NCBI RefSeq assembly: GCF_030272615.1
Contig: NC_081409.1
Span: 245,831,502 to 245,895,501, forward strand
From: Cryptomeria japonica
Taxonomy: Eukaryota; Streptophyta; Pinopsida; Cupressales; Cupressaceae
DNA: 64,000 bases
Reading direction: 5' to 3'
Each line of letters begins with the position of its first letter. Position 1 is the first letter of the stretch. Both the position numbers and the translations under genes were made by a program. The notes under the pieces are model-generated. The model was not told the origin of the DNA and searched no databases. It saw only the letters and a program-made list of their open reading frames with translations. Shown here one piece after another: positions 51,501 to 63,569 of the stretch.

Positions 51501-52430
51501 GGATCACCATCTTCTTATTATCGCTATTAATTAAACACTTATTTCCACTCCTTGAGTTGTATTTCATAACATTGTTGCTCTTATTTTCTTAGACATGGTT
51601 AGGATAGGATCACACACTATTTTAGAATTTTTTACATCTCAACTATCCATGGAGATTAGAAAAATAAAGAAGGACCTTGACCATTTGTGGCAAGCTCCTT
51701 AGTCTCCCTAAAACTTCTTTTCTTCTCAACTTGCATAAATTTTTTTGGATCTTCTCACAAAAAGTGTCTTGCATTCCTTGTCTTTCTTCTTACCATTTTT
51801 ATCAATTATTTCAATAGATTAAATTAATTTTATTTAGTTTTTTTTATCATACCTTAAGTGTTTTTTATGTGTTCTCTTTATTTTTTTGTGTGTAATTGGG
51901 TGTTAAATTTGAGGAAAGAAGAGGTCTTTCTAGTGATTATAATTGTAATAGCCATATGGATGAGAAGGTCATGTAAATGTCTATGTGTCATGCAAGCATC
52001 CTACTAGAGAGATTCAATATCCAACTCTAATTCCATTTTGTGTATTATTTTCTACTTTGGCATTTGTTTTCTAAATTTTTGTCTCAATTAGTTGTAAACA
52101 TTAATTTCTATTTGAAATCTCTTGCTTTAGCTTTCCAAATTTATTTTCTTATTTTAAAGACAATTTTGGGGAAATTCTAAGAATTTTATTTAAATATAAT
52201 ATCAAAACATCGCATTTATAAACGACAAAATAATCCTATGGTAATATATACAAATCATCTAATCAAACTTTCTAAGTAAGGTTACATTTTCCATATATTA
52301 TAGTATGATTGAGCTCTTTTGATGGTTACACATTATTTCCTCAATGAAGACTTACTACGGTATTTGAGAAAATAATATGACCAAAAGTATAGAGAGGTCA
52401 TATATATAAACAAGAGTTTCTTATTCATTT
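45536..52430. other. 7-kb AT-rich intergenic DNA, no gene recognised
   Basis: Very AT-rich, especially 45880-47600, with poly-A and poly-T runs. I find no coding sequence with family resemblance, no LTR pair and no tandem array. Frames at 47354-47611, 48322-48519, 49098-49537 and 51018-51200 are short and composition-driven. Old unrecognisable transposon debris is likely. Confidence 0.45.
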
Positions 52431-52639
52431 TAAACAATGAATTGATCAAAACTATTTTCAATTCAAACCCTGATGTGAATAAAAATATTGATCTAACGAA
52501 AATTTCTACTCAAAATGATGAGTACAAACATAGCTATAAGGTAAAATGGATGCCAAATGACAAGCCAAAGGTTAAAAAAATTAAATATTTACAAAACCTA
52601 TTCCAAATGATCAATCAAAACCTTTATGGCATCAACAAA

Positions 52640-52935
52640 TTTGAATGGTATTAGGTTGTACACTTGCATGAGATAAAACTTCTCGATGAGTGGTGCTTCA
52701 ATATCCTTAACCATCTACAATAATATAATTGTATCTATCATAGCCATAATAAAAACTATGAGCATGTGAATTTGAGATTGGTGATTTTGTACTTGAGGGA
52801 AACTAAAAAACTATAGGAGAGAGAAAAGAAGGGTAAATTTGAGTCCAATTGGTTAGGCCCATATATCATCATCGCTAATAATGGTTTAGGGGCATACCAA
52901 TTAGCTCCCCCAAAAGGTGAAGTAATTGATGATCA
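52640..52935 (+). pseudogene. Gypsy integrase C-terminus relic, left part
   Basis: Translates, with a stop, to LLDEWCFNILNHL, then NYEHVNFEIGDFVLEGN, then GKFESNWLGPY, then GLGAYQLAPPKGEVIDD. This parallels the C-terminal end of the intact Gypsy polyprotein in this window (LLDEKRQAAYNHL, RPRTFEVGDLVLREN, GKFESNWLGPY, GAYQLA). It is cut at 52935 by the Copia 5' LTR and resumes at 62198. It is a different, older Tat-like element, of which only the end of pol is recognisable. Confidence 0.85.
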
Positions 52936-54545
52936 TGTTGGCATGATTGGCATAATTGATGCAGATTATGGTGGATGACTATACTGATAGAGGAAGATGA
53001 CATGATTAGTTATTTGCGTTGTCATTGATGGCAACCTATGTCAATTAATGTTTGATGATGGTTATAGATGAACTTTGATGTCTGACTTGTGGATAAGTAA
53101 TTTGGTCTACTAGATTTAGAATTTGTAAGTATGATAGGGTTTACCGACAGGACTGAGAATTAGGACTTCAATCGGTAAAAGAAAAGATTTTGATGGAATC
53201 AGTAAATCGGTGATGGTTGGAGACTTGTGGTTTGAGACATAAGCTTTTAGGATGGATTTGTGTATGTGACTGGAACCACATCCTATTATGATTACTGAAA
53301 GACATGTTTTGAATTTTTGATGGAGTTGTGCTAAGGTTTTAGTAGGGTTTTAGGACCGGTGATGAAGTCACTCAACCGGTAATGATTTATGTTATGACAG
53401 TGATTGACGACAAGTCTACATGAAGGAGATAACACGACACAAACCGCGTGAAAGATTTAATTATTATTTTGGCATGATTCAAGGAATAATTTCTTGGGAA
53501 TCAGCAAAACGCTTAGTAGAGTGTTTTGAGGATACAGATCGGATTTTCGTGATGGGTTACGATCAACAAACGATTGATATTGCATTGTAATTTATTGTAA
53601 TGATCTGTATAAGCATCTTTGATGATCTCTTATGATTTGAATTGTAAATTCAATATGTAATTAGGTTTTGTGGCCGACCTAGTTGAGATGGCTATTTAGG
53701 GCGACACAATTGTTTTTCATGTGTCAGTGGAATTAGGAGAATGAGTTAAGCCATCCCATAGAAGATAGAGGTCTTCCTGAGTGTTGCAGACTATGAAGCA
53801 TAACTGGATCTAATCTAGCAAGATGAAAGTGCAAAGTAACAGATCATTTTTCACTGTTGTTCTCTAACAATTACAACAACATAAATCCCTTAACTAGGTA
53901 GGTCCTAATAGGCCTTTGCCATCTAAGTCCCCTATTAGAGCAACTCACAAAGGAGTGTTTAAGTCCTCTAACCAGGTTGATCCTAACATATCATTAAGCT
54001 CCTAGCTGGAGTGATAGGCAAATCCCTTAATCAGGTGACTCCTAACAGGGTTTGCTCCTAACCGAGCGTATTGTAAGCTCCTAATAGGGCATACTTCAAA
54101 AGAGTACAAATTATTGTGGGTACCAATCTCCACCGTGTTTTTTCCCATTTGGGTTTCCACGTCAAAAATCTTGGTGTTCATGTGTGGAATGTCTTTTCAT
54201 AGTGTTTATGTTTTCATGCATTATTTCTGATTACCGGTTATGATAGTTTACTGCTATTTATCAGAGATCTATAAGTGGTTACTGGTAATGCTAATGAATT
54301 GATAGATGAAGTACTCTAATATGATAATAAATTAATATGAGTATGTGTTGATCAGATATCTAGTTGGTGAATATTCTGATTAATAAGATTGCATAAGTGG
54401 GTGACTAGTGTATGAGATTTGCTAAAGGGTTAGATTCATTGATTTCAAATCTGTTGTAAATGGTATTTTGATTTGAAGTTATAGATTGTCTTAATACTGA
54501 TTCACCCCCCCTCTCAGCATTAACCGGATCCTTATAGGATTAACA
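52936..54545 (+). repeat. 5' LTR of the Copia element (1610 bp)
   Basis: Starts TGTTGGCATGATTGGCATAA and ends CTTATAGGATTAACA. It is a direct repeat of 60598-62197. It contains a series of short CCTAACAGG/CCTCTAACCAGG-like words (about 53880-54100) and ends with a C-rich CACCCCCCCTCTCAG segment. Confidence 0.92.
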
Positions 54546-54547
54546 AT

Positions 54548-54560
54548 TGGTATCAGAGTT
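54548..54560 (+). other. Primer binding site of the Copia element
   Basis: TGGTATCAGAGTT, 2 nt after the LTR end. It matches the start of the standard plant initiator-methionine tRNA primer site. Confidence 0.88.
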
Positions 54561-54620
54561 GTGGTCCTCTGTGTGCAGAAAAGCTTAACCACTTGAGGAA
54601 AAGATTCTGAGGAAGACAAG

Positions 54621-57600
54621 ATGATGAAGAAAGAGGGTCCAAAATTCAACAAGGACAACTATAAGATCTGGAAAGACAGAATGAAGATATATCTCAAAGG
54701 TCTTGGTACTCAATACTGGAAACATGTTGAAACAACATATGTGGCTCCTACTACTGCTCCCTTGATACCAGATGAACTTAAAGATTAGCAGGAGAACATG
54801 CAAGCCCTTGAAGCTATTGTAAGTACTTTATCTTATTCTAAATATATTGATGTTCAAGGATTGGAAAATGCACATGAGGTTTGGGAAAAATTAGAAACAT
54901 TTCATGGAGGAGATGAGTATGTATAAAGAGCTAGAGAGGAAAGCTTGAGAGAAAAATTTGATGATATGAAAATGCAAGAAGGAGAAAACATCGCACAGTA
55001 TGGTCAGAGAATTAAAGAAGTTGTTGGCGATATAAAAGGTGTTGGTGATAAAATTGATGATGATGTGGTGGTAAGTAAAATGCTCACAACTTTTCAACCT
55101 CAATATGCTATTAGAGTATCGGCAATCCAAGAATTGAGATCCATTTCAAAGGATAAGGTAACTGTTGACTCTTTGACTGGTAAGCTTACAACCTTTGAGT
55201 TAAATAGTTTTGACAATAGTGTGGCAAAATCTACTGAATCTTCTTTTAAAGCTTCTATTATCGGTTCATCTATTAGAAAAGGAAATAATGTATGTCAAAG
55301 TCATGAGTCCAGATCTAGTCATGGAGGTAACCAGGAAAGTGAAGACAATGAAGATCAAGTAATGGAACTTGAAGCACTAATAGCCAAGAGATTTCCAAGA
55401 GGCACTGGTAAGTATAAAGGAAAGCTACCTTTAAAGTGTTTCTCTTATAGTAAGATTGGTCATATTGTTGCTAACTGCCCTAACATCGATAAGAAAGATA
55501 AGTTCAAGAGATTCAAAGGGAAAGGCAGAAAACACTGTTATGTTGCAATGGACAAAGGTGTGACCGATGAAGAATCTGAAGATGAAGATGATAATGAAGA
55601 GATTGTGTTTGTAGTTGTAAAAGAGGAATTGTCTGATGAAAAGGCACTGGTTTCTCATGTATAAAACAATAATGAATGGATTATATATAGTGGTTGTTCA
55701 CACCATATGACCGGAGATAAGAGTAAGTTCCTAACTCTTAATGAATTTGATGGAGGTGTTGTTAGATTTGGAAATGATTCTCCCTGCATGGTGAAAGGTA
55801 AATGTTCTATTTCTTTGAATGGGAAGAATAATACTAATGACATATTTTGGGTTGATGGTCTGAAACATAATCTGTTAAGTGTTGGAAAACTCAATGATAA
55901 AGGTTATTTGCTTGAGTTTAATGGTGGAATCTGCAAAATTCTTGGAGGAAATGGTGAACTAATTGCTACCAGAAAACAAACAAGAGTTAACTTATTTCAT
56001 TTAAATGCTAATATCAATAGTTGTCTAGTTGCAAAGATGAAAGATAGCCGGTTGTGGCACAAGAGATGTTGTCATATGAATTTTGATAACTTGGTGAAGG
56101 TAAGCAAGTCTAGTGTTGTGAGAGGATTACCACAAATTGTTAAATCGGATAATGTGATGTGTAAAGATTGTCAAATTGGTAAGATGACCTCTATTTCATT
56201 TAAGATAAAGAAGTGTAAATCTAAAAATATTTTGGATTTGGTTTATACTGATCTTTATGGTCCTATGAGAACAAAAAGTTATTTTGGTGATAGATATTTC
56301 ATGCTTTTTACCGATGACTATTCCAAGATAATATGGGTTACATTCCTAAAGGAGAAATATGAAGCCTTTAGTAAGTTTAAAGAATTTAAAGCTCTAGTTG
56401 AGAAAGAGACTAGTAAAAACTTGAAATGCTTAAGATCTGACCGAGTAGGAGAATTCACATCTGATGAGTTTGTCAAGTATTGTGATGAACATGGTATCAA
56501 GAGATGGATGTCTACTCCAAGGACACCACAACAAAATGGTGTAGTAGAAAGGATGAACAGAACAATTGTTGATGCTGCTAGAACAATGTTACTACAAGGT
56601 AATATGCCTAAGATGTTTTGGAGAGAAGCGGCAAGTACTGCAGTCTACACTTTAAATCGGATACTTGTAAAGAAAGACAACAATAAGACACCTTATGAGA
56701 TATGGTATGGTAAAACTCCTTGTGTTAGTTATTTCAAAATCTTTGGAAGTCAATGTTTTATTAAAAAGGACAACTACACTGGAAAGTTTGATGCAAAATA
56801 TGATGAAGGTATATTTCTTGGTTATTCTTCTAAGAGCAAAGCATATAAATGCTATAATAAGAGAACTAAGAAAATAGTTGAAAGTGTTAATGTGAAGGTG
56901 GATAATGTTGGCATTATGTGAACTGGTATGAGGACATGATGACATTGTATGTTGTCATTGATGTCAATATGTTGAAGAAGAGAGAACCGGTATGTTACCA
57001 AGAACCGGTATATGTGAGAATCGATATAACATTGTGAACTAGTATATGTGCCAAAGTGAAGCGGTGTGTTTGTTCAAGGTGAACCGGCATGTTGATATGG
57101 AAACCGGTACATGGAAGCTTTGTATGACTACCAGTTGGTAGTCTTAACTTCAGGGTTTCTAGTTGAAGTGCTTCAAGCCTGTGTGACTCAATCGATGATT
57201 TTGTGTGATGAGTTAGCATTGTAATGAAGAACAGATCACATTGCCACGTTAGAGTTGTGCGCGTGAAGGATCTTGCATGAAGGAGATTGTTCCTATCTAC
57301 CTCAGGAATGTGTGAAGTCTGTAAACAGTGAAAATGCGTGATGGGTTATCAGCCGCCATGAAAGCGGTAGAAAATGAACGATGGAGAACGTCTTGAGATC
57401 GGTTCAAGATTGTTGCATTTAATGCAATGTGCTCAACGGTCAGAATTGAACCGTTTGGATTGATTAACCTAATAGGTTTAGGGTTTAGGGTTTATGCTAC
57501 TGATCTATCTGTTTTCTATAAGGTCGATGTTGTGTTTCTTTTTGAAGTTGTTGGCAAAAGTTGTGTGTGTGTATCCAAGTGAAGAGATACGTGATTCTTG

Positions 57601-60237
57601 CCAGACCAGAGGAGAGAAGTGATACCTGCAGAGTGTAAGTGCAGAAGGTGAAGAGGAGCTAAAGCGGATCTGCATTGGCATTGAATGTTGTTACCAGATC
57701 ATTGTAATACATGTTGATCTCTAACCACTTCAACAGTTGGGAAATCCCTTAACAAGGTAGCTTTAACCAGCTTACTGTAAATCCTTTGATTGGGTGACTC
57801 AAAACCATTGAGTTCTTGAAATCCTCTAACAAGGTAACCTTTAACAGGGTTTAACCCTTAACCAGGTATTCTAGCCATCCCTTAACCGGGTGATCCCTAA
57901 CAGGATCAATTCCTAATAGAACCTATTGTATCAGTCTTTAACCGGACAAGGCTCCTAATAGAGCAGACTTCTAAAGAGTTCAAAAATAGCTTGTGGGTAT
58001 TCATCCCCACCGTGGTTTTTCCCAGTTGGGTTTCCACGTGAAAAATCTATGTGTCATGTGTGGTGTTATTCATGTGATGGTTTAAGTGATGTGTGTTTGA
58101 AGGTAAATCACGTTGATCTAGTTGTTTATATTTTTGATGATAGATTACCTGTTCATGCACTAGGGTGAAATGGAAATGATGTATTAGATTGTATGAAAAG
58201 ATAAGTGTCAACCGGTTTATGCTTGTCTCAGTTATTCTAGGTTTTGTCAATTGTACTCTGTTTAAGACTAGTGTTACTGTTTGTCTGCCAAAGCACAGTG
58301 TCTGCTGACAAACTAGTTTTAGGAATGTGTTTTTGTCTGTACTGATTCACCCCTCCCTCTCAGTACCGGTTTGGTACTATCTGTTCATCATTGAGTTATC
58401 AGATAATCTGTCAAATAAATCTGAAGGATCAAGCAGGTCTGAATCTGAAAAAGATGATAATGAAGAAAGACTAGTGATCTTTAAACTGGAAGCACAAAAT
58501 AATGATCAACCGATAACAGTACTAGTAAGCAAGGATAGTGAAGTAGAAAGTAGTGAATCTACTGGTGAATCAGATGAGGAAGATGTAGAACCAACATAGA
58601 CTATACCTAGATATGTGAGATCAAATCACTCTCAGGACCAGATAATTGGTGATAAGAATGCAGGTGTGCAAACCAGGAGAAAGATTAGAGAAAATTCTTG
58701 TTTGATCTCTACAATGGAACCCAAGATAGTTAAGGAAGCTCTCAAAGATGATGACTGGGTGAAAGAAATGAATGAAGAATTAGATCAAAAAGAGAAAAAT
58801 CAGACATGGTCACTTGTTCCTAGAATAGAGGACAAGAATGTGATTGGAACCAAATGGGTCTTTAGGAATAAGCTAAATGAAGATGGAAAAGCGGTAAGAA
58901 AGGCAAGGTTAGTCTGCAAAGGATATGCACAAGAAGAAGGTGAAGACTATGGTGAAACTTTTGCACCGATTGCAATATTGGAAGGAGTAAGGATGCTGCT
59001 AGAATTTGTTGCATATAAGGGATTCAAAGTCTACCAAATGGATGTCAAGTCATCCTTTTTGAATGGAATTCTTGAAGAAGTATACATTGAACAACTGGAT
59101 GGTTTTTCCTTGACCGATGATAAGGACATGGTATGTAAATTGCTTAAAGATGTGTATGGTCTAAAGCAGGCACCAAGAGCATGGTATGAGAGATTACATG
59201 CATATTTGATCAAGATTGGATTCCAACATACCAGTGAGGATAGTAATATTTATCTAAAAACAGATGGAGACAAGATGCTTATAATTGAAGTATTTGTAGA
59301 TGACATAATTTTCGGTGGAGATGATAATATGAGTATGGACTTTGTTGATGAGATGAAAAAGGAATTCAAGATGTCTCTAATTGGTGAAATAAAGTTCTTT
59401 ATTAGATTACAGACCCAACAACTGGATGGTGGTATTTTTATATGTCAAAGCAAGTACATTAAAGAGGTGCTGAAGACTTTTGGCATGGAAGACTGTAAAC
59501 CGATAGGTACACTGATGGTAACAGGCTGCAAGTTGACAAAGCAAGATGATTCACCTAATGTTAGTGAAAAAGAATACAAGTCTATGATTGGTAAACTACA
59601 TTATGTTGTACATAGCAGACCAAACATTTCTCATGATGTTGGGTTAGTTGCAAGATTCCAAAAAGAGCCCAAAGAAAGTCACATGGTGGCTGTTAAGAGG
59701 ATTTTTTGATATCTTAAAGGAACATTAGACTATGGATTATGGTATCCCTGCAAAGGAGATTTCACTTTAGATGTTTTTACTGATGCAGATTGGGCAGACA
59801 ATGTGGATGATAGGAAAATCACAACTGGTGGAGCTTTTCTACTTGGAAGAAGACTTGTAGCATGGACAAGCAAGAAACAAACTTGTGTTTCTCAATCTAC
59901 AATTGAAGCTGAGTATTTTGCTACATCTATGAATTTCACGCAGGCCATATGGATGAGACATGTGCTAGAAGGATTCAAGATAGATATGTCTAAACCATTG
60001 ACTATCTATTGTGACAATACGAGTGCAATAAATATTTCCAAGAATCCTGTACTTCATGCAAGAACTAAGCATATAGAGTTGAAGTATCATTTCTTAAGGG
60101 AAAGAGTTCAAGAGAAGCAGGCAAAGATGGAGTATGTGAAGAGTAAAGATCAGCTAGATGATATCTTTACTAAACCATTGCCAAAGACTTCTTTTGAGTT
60201 TCTTAGAAGTAAATTAGGGGCTAGACCCCTACACTAG
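54621..60237 (+). pseudogene. Copia Gag-Pol polyprotein, broken by stops and a solo LTR
   Basis: From ATG 54621 the whole polyprotein stays in one frame once the solo LTR and one GATAA copy are discounted. It is interrupted by stops at 54786, 54924, 55662, 58597 and 59707. Order: Gag (KFNKDNYKIWKDRMKIYL; 54621-55660) with knuckle CFSYSKIGHIVANC, where Tyr replaces the second Cys; protease YSGCSHHMTG at about 55690, where the catalytic Asp position is Tyr; pre-integrase LWHKRCCHM; integrase with YTDLYGP, RSDRVGEF (usually DNGGEF) and QQNGVVERMNR; then after the solo LTR an acidic linker; RT (NVIGTKWVFRNK, YQMDVKSSFLNG, FVDDIIFGG; about 58840-59320); and RNase H (FTDADWADN, STIEAEYFA, YCDNTSAI, HIELKYHFLRE; 59776-60100). 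Complete in domain content but dead through nonsense codons and lost active-site residues. Confidence 0.92.
56906..58401 (+). mobile_element. Solo LTR inserted in the Copia pol (1496 bp)
   Basis: Starts TGTTGGCATTATGTG and ends GAGTTATCA, with a perfect 5-bp target duplication GATAA at 56901-56905 and 58402-58406. The Copia reading frame changes by one across it, as expected for 1501 added bases, and continues correctly when they are discounted. Its end (TGATTCACCCCTCCCTCTCAG) and its CACCGTGGTTTTTCCCAGTT segment resemble the host Copia LTR, so it is a related but distinct Copia family. Confidence 0.93.
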
Positions 60238-60597
60238 AAGAACTAAGATGCTGGAGTTGCATCAATCCTGTGGATTTCATGTTTATTTTTCATTAAGGAT
60301 TGATGAAGATGTGAGCTACTTTGTAGGGGGAGCAACCCTAATGTAGTATGATATAATTTATAGTTTTGGTCAGATTGAAGTCAAGTGATGCATTATTTTT
60401 AACTTTGGCATTATTGTCAAAGGGGGAGAAGAAAAAGAAATCGGTTAATCAGTTATGGGAGAAGAAAAAGAAAGCTGATGATCAAGCTTGAGGAGTAGAA
60501 AAAATAGTTATTGTGCTAAGATGTAGATGATTATATACTGATTGTATAACTGATTGGTATTGGTGTTGGTGTTGCCATCAATGCCAAAGGGGGAGAT
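60238..60597 (+). other. Copia 3' noncoding segment and polypurine tract
   Basis: Between the RNase H stop and the 3' LTR. AAAGGGGGAGA occurs twice, near 60419 and at 60586-60596. The second directly precedes the LTR and is the likely plus-strand primer; the first may be an accessory tract. Confidence 0.75.
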
Positions 60598-62197
60598 TGT
60601 TGGTATGATTGACATAACTGATGCAAATGATGGTGGATGACTGTACCGATAGAGGAAGATGACATGATCTGTTATTTGTGTTGTCATTGATGGCAACCTA
60701 TGTCAATTAATGTTTGATGATGGTTACAGATGAACTTTGATGTTTGACTTGTTGGATAAGTAATTTGGTCTATCGGATTTAGAATTTGTAAGTATGACAA
60801 GGTTTACCGGCAGGACTAAGAATTAGGACTTCAACTGGTAAAAGAAAATATTTTGATGGAATCGGTATATCGGTGATGGTTGGAGACTTGTCGTTTGATA
60901 CATAATATTTTAGGATGGATTTGTGTATGCGACTGAAACTGCATCCTATGTTGATTACCAGAAGGGATGTTTTGAATTTCTGATAGAGTTGTGCTAAGGT
61001 TTTAGGACTGGTGATGAATTCACTCAACCGGTAATGATTTATGTTATGATGGTGATCAACGGCAAGTCTCCATGAAGCAGATAACATGACACAAACTATG
61101 TGAAAGATTTGATTGTTGCTTTGGCGTGATTTAAGGAAGAATTTCTTGGGAATCAGTGAAACGCTTAGTAGAGTGTTTTGAGGATACAGATCGGATTTCC
61201 GTGACGGGTTACGATCAACCATTGGTTGATATTACATTGTAATTTATTGTAATGATCTGTATAACAATCTGTGATGATCTCTTATGATTTGAATTATAAA
61301 TTAAAGATATAATTAGATTTTGTGGCTGACCTAGTTGAGATGGCTATTTATGGCGACACAACTGTTGTTTCATGTATCAATGGTATTAGGAGAATGAGTT
61401 AAGCCGTCCTAGAGAAGATAGAGATCTTCCTGAGCATTGTAGACTGTGAAGCATAACTGGATCTGATCTAGCAAGTTGAAAGTGCAAAGTAATAGATCAT
61501 TTTTCACTGTTGTTCTCTAACAATTACAACAACATAAATCCCTTAACCGAGTAGGTCATAACAGGCCTTTGCCATCTAAGTCCCCTAATAGGGAAACTCA
61601 CAAAAGAGTATTTAAATCCTCTAACCAGGTTGATCCTAACAGATCATTAAGCTCCTAGCTGGAGTGATAGGCAAATCTCTTAACCGAGTGACTCCTAATA
61701 GGGTTTGCTCCTAACCGGGTGTATTGTAAGCTCCTAATAGGGCGTACTTCGAAAGAGTACAAATTATTGTGGGTACCAATCCCCACCGTGGTTTTTCCCA
61801 TTTGGGTTTCCACGTCAAAAATGTTGGTGTTCACGTGTAAAATGTCTTTTCATAGTGTTTATGTTTTCATGCATTATTTTTTATTATCGGTTATGATATT
61901 TTACTGCTATTTATCAGAGATCTATAAGTGGTTACCGACAATGCTAATGAATTGATATATGAAGTATTCTAGTCTAATAATAAGCCAGTATGAGTATGTG
62001 TTGATCAAATATCTAGTTGGTGAATATTTTGATTAATAAGATTGCATAAGTGGGTGACTAGTGTATGAGATCTGCTAAAGGGTTAGATTCATTGATTTCA
62101 GATCTGTTGTAAATGGTATTTTGGTTTGAAGTTATAGATTGTCTTAATACTGATTCACCCCCCTCTCAGTATTAACAAGATCCTTATAGGATTAACA
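60598..62197 (+). repeat. 3' LTR of the Copia element (1600 bp)
   Basis: TGTTGGTATGATTGACATAA...GGATTAACA, paired with 52936-54545. Numerous substitutions and small indels separate the two copies. Confidence 0.92.
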
Positions 62198-62290
62198 GAT
62201 CCCATCAACATCTTGCACCTCAAGAATTTTCATTGGTAATTTGAGGAATATTATAATATAAAACATAAAAAAATCAAAATAAGAAACATA
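62198..62290 (+). pseudogene. Gypsy integrase C-terminus relic, right part
   Basis: GATCCCATCAACATCTTGCA onward translates to DPINILHLKNF, the counterpart of DPINSMHLKRF at the end of the intact Gypsy polyprotein. It continues the relic at 52640-52935 across the Copia insertion. Confidence 0.8.
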
Positions 62291-63152
62291 TTAAAATAAT
62301 CAAAATTGTAAAGATACAAGTTTTCCTCTAGTGAACATCACTTTTGGTCCTACCTTAAACAAGGACCATGCTGAAATCCAGCTCACAAGCTCCATATGGA
62401 TTAAATTAAATTCTATCATATTTTATATCATTATCCACCACCTATCCATATGTATACTTCCTCCACTTATTCATGCATTCTCATTATCCGAATCAACTCC
62501 TCCATCCTTAGCATTTCATACCTTATTTTATATTGAGGGTGTACCTCCTCATTTGGTATTAATAAAGGATTTTCATGCATTTCTCACCATCCCATTAATA
62601 AAACTTTATTTCATTGTCCTATTTGTAAAATTTTATTTTTTATTAATAAAACCTCAAACAAAACTTGTTTCATACCCAAAAACTATACACTTGAAACACC
62701 ATGCTTTCAATGTCAAATCAAGAACTCAATAGCAACCTTGCTAAGTCATAGTTGTTATACTACTTTTCATCATGAACATTCCAAATAATTCATCCATCAC
62801 TTGCCTTCTTAGGATGTATTCTTCCCCAAATCAATCTTAATCCTCACTGATTAATTACATTACCTACTCACCTTGGTAAGGCTGTTAATTTTGTATGTAA
62901 TAGTTGATAATGTGATTTATCTTTGTGATAAATGATTTGTTAGTGATCTTTTGATTGGCCTTTGATATAATTTGATTTATCTATTTGATATTTTGATTTA
63001 TATTTTTTTTATCTTTTGATAATCTTTTAACCCATACTATGCTTAATCACGATTACCATGATCATCACATAATGTGTGATTTGATTGGTATATATTGGGG
63101 TATGGTCTATTAACTATTTTGTGCTATTTTTCTTGGTTTCTCTCTCAAAGGC
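62291..63152. other. Intergenic, no gene recognised
   Basis: AT-rich. The 133-codon plus-strand frame at 62331-62732 has no recognisable domain and is hydrophobic and low-complexity. It may be 3' sequence of the old Gypsy relic. Confidence 0.4.
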
Positions 63153-63365
63153 CCACTGAGGTCAATCACCTTTAGATGTGATGTGAAATCAAGTATTCAT
63201 ATTTGTTGGTTGTACTCTCTTAGGACCCCCAAGGGAAAATTACCTTGAGATGTGATAGAAACTCCTCTTCATGTTTGTAGGTTGTTCTCTAATATAAACC
63301 ACCAAGGTTAATCACCTTGAAATATGATAGGTACTCCTCTTTGTGATTGATGGTTGCATCACATG
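63153..63365. repeat. ~73-bp tandem repeat, 3 copies
   Basis: Three diverged units share (C)CCAAGGTYAATCACCTTGA, then ATGTGATAG, then TACTCCTCTTYRTGTTTG and GGTTG. The first copy is the least conserved. Confidence 0.75.
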
Positions 63366-63569
63366 CACCCTCATAGAGTGACAAATGCCTTGCAAGTGCT
63401 AGGGAATCCCATTATTTTTGTTTTTTTATGAGTCAATTGACACATTGAAAATGTTTTCACCTTGGTCTTTTATGCCTTGACACATAATATTCATTTTTAT
63501 ATTAAATTAAAGTTGCTCTCCATGTGCTAGCACAATATAGTAGACCCTATTACTATTTCTCAATGTATC

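Larger units (their letters stand above)
52936..62197 (+). mobile_element. Ty1/Copia LTR retrotransposon, 9.3 kb with nested solo LTR
   Basis: 5' LTR 52936-54545, Met-tRNA primer site 54548-54560, one-frame gag-pol pseudogene 54621-60237 interrupted by a solo LTR (56906-58401), polypurine tract 60586-60596 and 3' LTR 60598-62197. Target duplication GATCA (52931-52935) / GATCC (62198-62202), one mismatch. Reading across the insertion restores a Gypsy integrase tail, which shows the right-hand GATCC is original. The LTRs differ at many sites, so this insertion is clearly older than the 15.7-kb Gypsy element. Confidence 0.93.

Noticed and set aside
57475-57494. GGTTTAGGGTTTAGGGTTTA, telomere-like
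   Set aside because: Only about three units, inside a solo LTR; not a telomeric array.
62331-62732. 133-codon plus-strand frame
   Set aside because: Hydrophobic, AT-driven composition, no family resemblance, and located in decayed transposon flank.
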